A stretch of 18,568 nt of DNA from Pseudomonadota bacterium (GTDB lineage: Bacteria > Pseudomonadota > Alphaproteobacteria > Rhizobiales > Hyphomicrobiaceae), in contig JAEXXM010000062.1 in assembly GCA_023405815.1 (NCBI GenBank), forward strand, positions 1-18,568, given 5' to 3'. A program made the translations under genes and the position numbers. The notes beneath the pieces are model-generated. The model searched no databases. It was not told the origin of the DNA and was given only the letters and a program-made list of their open reading frames with translations. Positions 16,488-18,568 of this stretch are shown piece by piece. The first letter of the stretch is position 1. Each line of letters starts with the position of its first letter.

Positions 16488-16501
16488 TATCTTTAAAGAT
16501 A
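16488..16501. promoter_or_regulatory. 14-bp perfect palindrome upstream of the membrane-anchored gene
   Basis: TATCTTTAAAGATA is a perfect palindrome 15-28 bases before the minus-strand start codon at 16473, in an otherwise GC-rich region. It is AT-rich, as expected for a dimeric repressor site; it could also overlap a -10 element. No cognate regulator is visible. Confidence 0.45.
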
Positions 16502-16703
16502 CCGGTCCCGCTTAAGGCACATAAGCGACTGCAGAGTTCGGCGAAATGATGGCTACGGAGCAACCAGCCGATCGGCGGCCGGGCCAAATTTCATCAATTG
16601 CCGGGGGATCCCTATCCCGCTTGTTGACGTTTGCCCGCGGACTATCCGCCGCCGCGCGGAACGGTCCTCGCCGACGCCCGCGCATAGACAGGGAGAAAAA
16701 CCG

Positions 16704-16901
16704 ATGAATTGGGATCGCGTTCAAGGAAACTGGAAGCAGTTCAGCGGCAAGGTGAAGGAGCAGTGGGGCAAGCTCACCGACGACGACCTCGCGCAGGTCA
16801 ACGGCAGCCGCGAGCAGCTCGAGGGCCTGATCCAGTCGCGTTACGGCTTCGCCAAGGACCAGGTGAAGAAGGCGGTCGACAACTGGCTGAAGACGCACTG
16901 A
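16704..16901 (+). CDS. CsbD-family small stress protein
   Basis: This 65-residue soluble, highly charged protein has the CsbD pattern: MNWDRVQGNWKQFSGKVKEQWGK at the N-terminus (helix-rich with Trp/Lys), then DLAQVNGSREQLEGLIQ and YGFAKDQVKKAVDNW. CsbD proteins are abundant under general stress in several bacteria, but the molecular role is unknown. The ATG at 16704 follows AGGGAGAAA (16690-16698). It is divergent from the membrane-anchored gene (230 bases between starts) and convergent with the phosphatase gene. A GGAAC word in the upstream region is not followed by a clear EcfG-type -10, so general-stress sigma control is not shown. Confidence 0.93.
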   Translation: MNWDRVQGNWKQFSGKVKEQWGKLTDDDLAQVNGSREQLEGLIQSRYGFAKDQVKKAVDNWLKTH

Positions 16902-16914
16902 GCCTTGAAGGCTC
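16900..16914. repeat. 15-base palindrome at the csbD-like gene stop
   Basis: GAGCCTT and AAGGCTC flank a single G, starting inside the TGA stop. It precedes the main terminator hairpin by about 10 bases. It may add to the 3' structure of the mRNA. Confidence 0.4.
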
Positions 16915-16924
16915 GGACGCGAAG

Positions 16925-16951
16925 ATAGCGCGGCCCTGCCGCGCTATTTTT
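16925..16951 (+). terminator. Strong intrinsic terminator of the CsbD-like gene
   Basis: ATAGCGCGGC (16925-16934) pairs with GCCGCGCTAT (16938-16947), a perfect 10-bp stem with a 3-base loop, followed by a run of T (16947-16951). It is directly next to the stop codon of the convergent phosphatase gene (16952), so it separates the two. The T-run makes it mainly a plus-strand terminator. Confidence 0.85.
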
Positions 16952-17695
16952 CTAGCCCGTGTGCGGCCAGGGATGCGGCAGAGTTGCATAGGGGCCGGTG
17001 AACACCTCGCTACCGACAAAGCCCATCACTGCATCGTGCAGGCTCATCGGATTGTCGACCACCGTCCCGTAGGTAAGAGCCGAGATCGGAAATTGGCTGT
17101 AGCCGTAGTCGATCAGCACCAGGGGGATACGCGCGGCAATGGCGGCGCCATAGTCGGCGCCGGTGTCGCCGACGAGCAGCGCCCGGTCGATGCGCCCTCC
17201 GGCGCGCGCCACCGCCTCGAAGATGGGACGCGGGTCGGGCTTCATCGGCCGGTCATCGCCCGATCCGACCACGGCGTCGAAATAGTGGCTGAGGTCGAAA
17301 CGCTCGAGGATATCGATGCAGATGCGCTCGATCTTATTGCTGCACACCGCCGTGCGCACGCCGCGCACGCGCAGCTCCTCGAGCAGCGGCCGGACGCCCG
17401 AGTAGATGTACGACAAGCGGGCCGGCGAGCGGCGGTAGACTTCGATGAACGTCCTGCGCGCTGCCTCCGCCTCGGCAGCGGGCAGTTGCAGCCGCTTTGA
17501 AACCAATGCCTTCCAGAAGAGCTCGCTCAAGCCGTCGCCCATCATGCTGGCCGCCTCGCCAATGCCGGTCGGTGCTGCGCCATAGGGAGCGAGCGCAATA
17601 TCGAGCGCGTCTGCGATGTCGGGCACCGTGTGAACGAGCGTGCCGTCAAGGTCGAAGACGACGGTAGGAGTGACGGCAGCCGCGGGTAGCCGCAT
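16952..17695 (-). CDS. HAD-superfamily phosphatase, phosphoglycolate phosphatase-like
   Basis: This 247-residue enzyme has all HAD motifs: FDLDGT (catalytic Asp15 and Asp17), the Ser of AVCSNK (motif II), the Lys of MKPDPRP (motif III), and GDTGAD (motif IV). The sequence between motifs I and II is long enough for a helical cap (class C1), as in phosphoglycolate phosphatase (Gph), which removes 2-phosphoglycolate. The substrate is not proven; related enzymes act on other sugar phosphates. ATG at 17695 is preceded by AAGGAGAG at a good distance. The open frame continues upstream to 17896 but the added residues are not HAD-like. The gene ends against the terminator of the CsbD-like gene. The 271 bases before ald hold only leader sequence. 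Confidence 0.88.
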   Translation of the reverse strand: MRLPAAAVTPTVVFDLDGTLVHTVPDIADALDIALAPYGAAPTGIGEAASMMGDGLSELFWKALVSKRLQLPAAEAEAARRTFIEVYRRSPARLSYIYSGVRPLLEELRVRGVRTAVCSNKIERICIDILERFDLSHYFDAVVGSGDDRPMKPDPRPIFEAVARAGGRIDRALLVGDTGADYGAAIAARIPLVLIDYGYSQFPISALTYGTVVDNPMSLHDAVMGFVGSEVFTGPYATLPHPWPHTG

Positions 17696-17966
17696 GGCTC
17701 GCTCTCCTTCGATAGTTTCGGGTCGGCGCAGGTGCGCGGCGACGCGGCAAGCATCCCATCGCGGGACGCCGCGGCTCATCGAGTCTAACGCCCAAGGGCG
17801 GCGGGTCGATCCTCGATCCGGCCGCAGGGAAAATGATACGTAGCCAACGGTGACGTTCCGCCATAATGCGCGGCACCGAGGCTGGGGAGAGCGCAAGAAC
17901 GCGGTTTTCTATCGCCTCGCTCGCCAATAGGCTGGCGGTCGGCTTGCAGCGAGGAAAGGCTATCGC

Positions 17967-18568
17967 ATGCGCATCGGCGTGCCGAAGGAGATCAAGGTCC
18001 ACGAGTATCGCGTCGGCCTCGTGCCCGCGAGCGTCCGCGAGCTCATCGCCAACGGGCACGATGTGTTCGTGCAGCACGGTGCCGCAGAGCGCATGGGCAT
18101 CTCGGACGACGACTACCGGCGCGTCGGCGCCACCATCCTCCCCGATGCCGCCGAGGTGTTTGCCACCGGCGAGTTGATCGTGAAGGTGAAGGAGCCGCTC
18201 CCCGCCGAGCGAGCCATGCTGCGCCCGGAGCAGACGCTGTTTACCTACCTCCATCTCGCTCCCGACCCCGCCCAGGCCAGGGACCTCATGGCCTCCGGCG
18301 TCACCGCCATCGCCTATGAGACGGTCACTGGCGTGCGCGGCGGCCTGCCGTTGCTCTCGCCCATGAGCGAGGTGGCCGGTCGCATGTCGATCCAGGCCGG
18401 CGCCCACTGCCTCGAGATGGAGCAGGGCGGACGCGGCATGCTCCTCGGCGGCTCTGCCGGCGTCGCGCCGGCGAACGTCGTCGTGATCGGCGGCGGCGTC
18501 GCCGGCGTCAACGCGGTGCGCATGGCCATCGGCCTCGAAGCCGCCGTCACCTGCATCGACGTCAACAT
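17967..18568 (+). CDS. ald: Alanine dehydrogenase, 3' end outside window
   Basis: About 200 residues are visible, still open at the window end. The start is MRIGVPKEIKVHEYRVGL, the standard alanine dehydrogenase beginning, with GAGGAAAGG (17951-17959) as ribosome binding site. Further marks are the KVKEP substrate-binding segment, TYLHLA, and the Rossmann motif GGGVAGVNA near residues 175-183. The enzyme interconverts L-alanine and pyruvate plus ammonia using NAD(H); in some bacteria it works in nitrogen or alanine catabolism. It is homologous to pntAA (same AlaDh/PNT family). The 271-base intergenic region before it has no regulator gene next to it. The N-terminal assignment is firm; the rest cannot be checked here. 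Confidence 0.94.
   Translation, partial: MRIGVPKEIKVHEYRVGLVPASVRELIANGHDVFVQHGAAERMGISDDDYRRVGATILPDAAEVFATGELIVKVKEPLPAERAMLRPEQTLFTYLHLAPDPAQARDLMASGVTAIAYETVTGVRGGLPLLSPMSEVAGRMSIQAGAHCLEMEQGGRGMLLGGSAGVAPANVVVIGGGVAGVNAVRMAIGLEAAVTCIDVN

Noticed and set aside
16650..16690. GGAAC word upstream of the CsbD-like gene as an EcfG general-stress promoter
   Set aside because: No matching -10 (GTT) at 16-18 bases, so the two-part consensus is not met.

Overview
This GC-rich window is tightly packed with genes on both strands and has no gap over 300 bases. It looks like chromosomal core DNA of an alphaproteobacterium, probably Hyphomicrobiales (Rhizobiales). The evidence is a three-gene proton-translocating transhydrogenase operon (pntAA-pntAB-pntB) headed by a tiny aa3-oxidase subunit IV gene, alphaproteobacterial-type ABC1 kinase, DUF2892 and CsbD proteins, and strong G/C third-position bias. 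I see no transposase, integrase, tRNA, rRNA or CRISPR array.

Layout. Bases 1-5174: the 3' part of an M3-family oligoendopeptidase, a Kup-type potassium transporter and an ABC1/AarF-type kinase, all on +. Bases 5322-6380: a secreted Cys-rich small protein, then a divergent pair of a DUF2892 membrane protein (-) and a periplasmic c-type cytochrome (+). An FNR/FixK-like box lies exactly midway between the two start codons of that pair. Bases 6431-7702 (-): an MgtC/SapB plus DUF4010 membrane protein. Bases 7865-11078 (+): oxidase subunit IV, then pntAA, pntAB and pntB, closed by a hairpin. Bases 11250-12918: an SPW-repeat membrane protein (+) convergent with a membrane diguanylate cyclase (-). 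Bases 13018-15256 (+): a compact cassette of an exported trypsin-like protease, a MoaD/ThiS-like ubiquitin-fold protein ending in Gly-Gly, and a BNR/Asp-box beta-propeller. Bases 15345-16473: a small exported protein (+) tail-to-tail with a membrane-anchored protein (-). Bases 16704-17695: a CsbD-like stress protein (+) with a strong terminator, convergent with a HAD phosphatase (-). Bases 17967 to the end: the 5' part of alanine dehydrogenase.

Functional themes. Several genes concern respiration and redox balance: cytochrome c, oxidase subunit IV, transhydrogenase, and alanine dehydrogenase, which is a homologue of PntAA. Others concern the envelope or stress: Kup, SPW protein, CsbD, and small exported proteins. 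The least explained parts are the protease/MoaD-like/propeller cassette, the Cys-rich exported protein, and the apparently oxygen-regulated DUF2892-cytochrome pair. Nothing here is a proven new system; the cassette at 13018-15256 is the best candidate.
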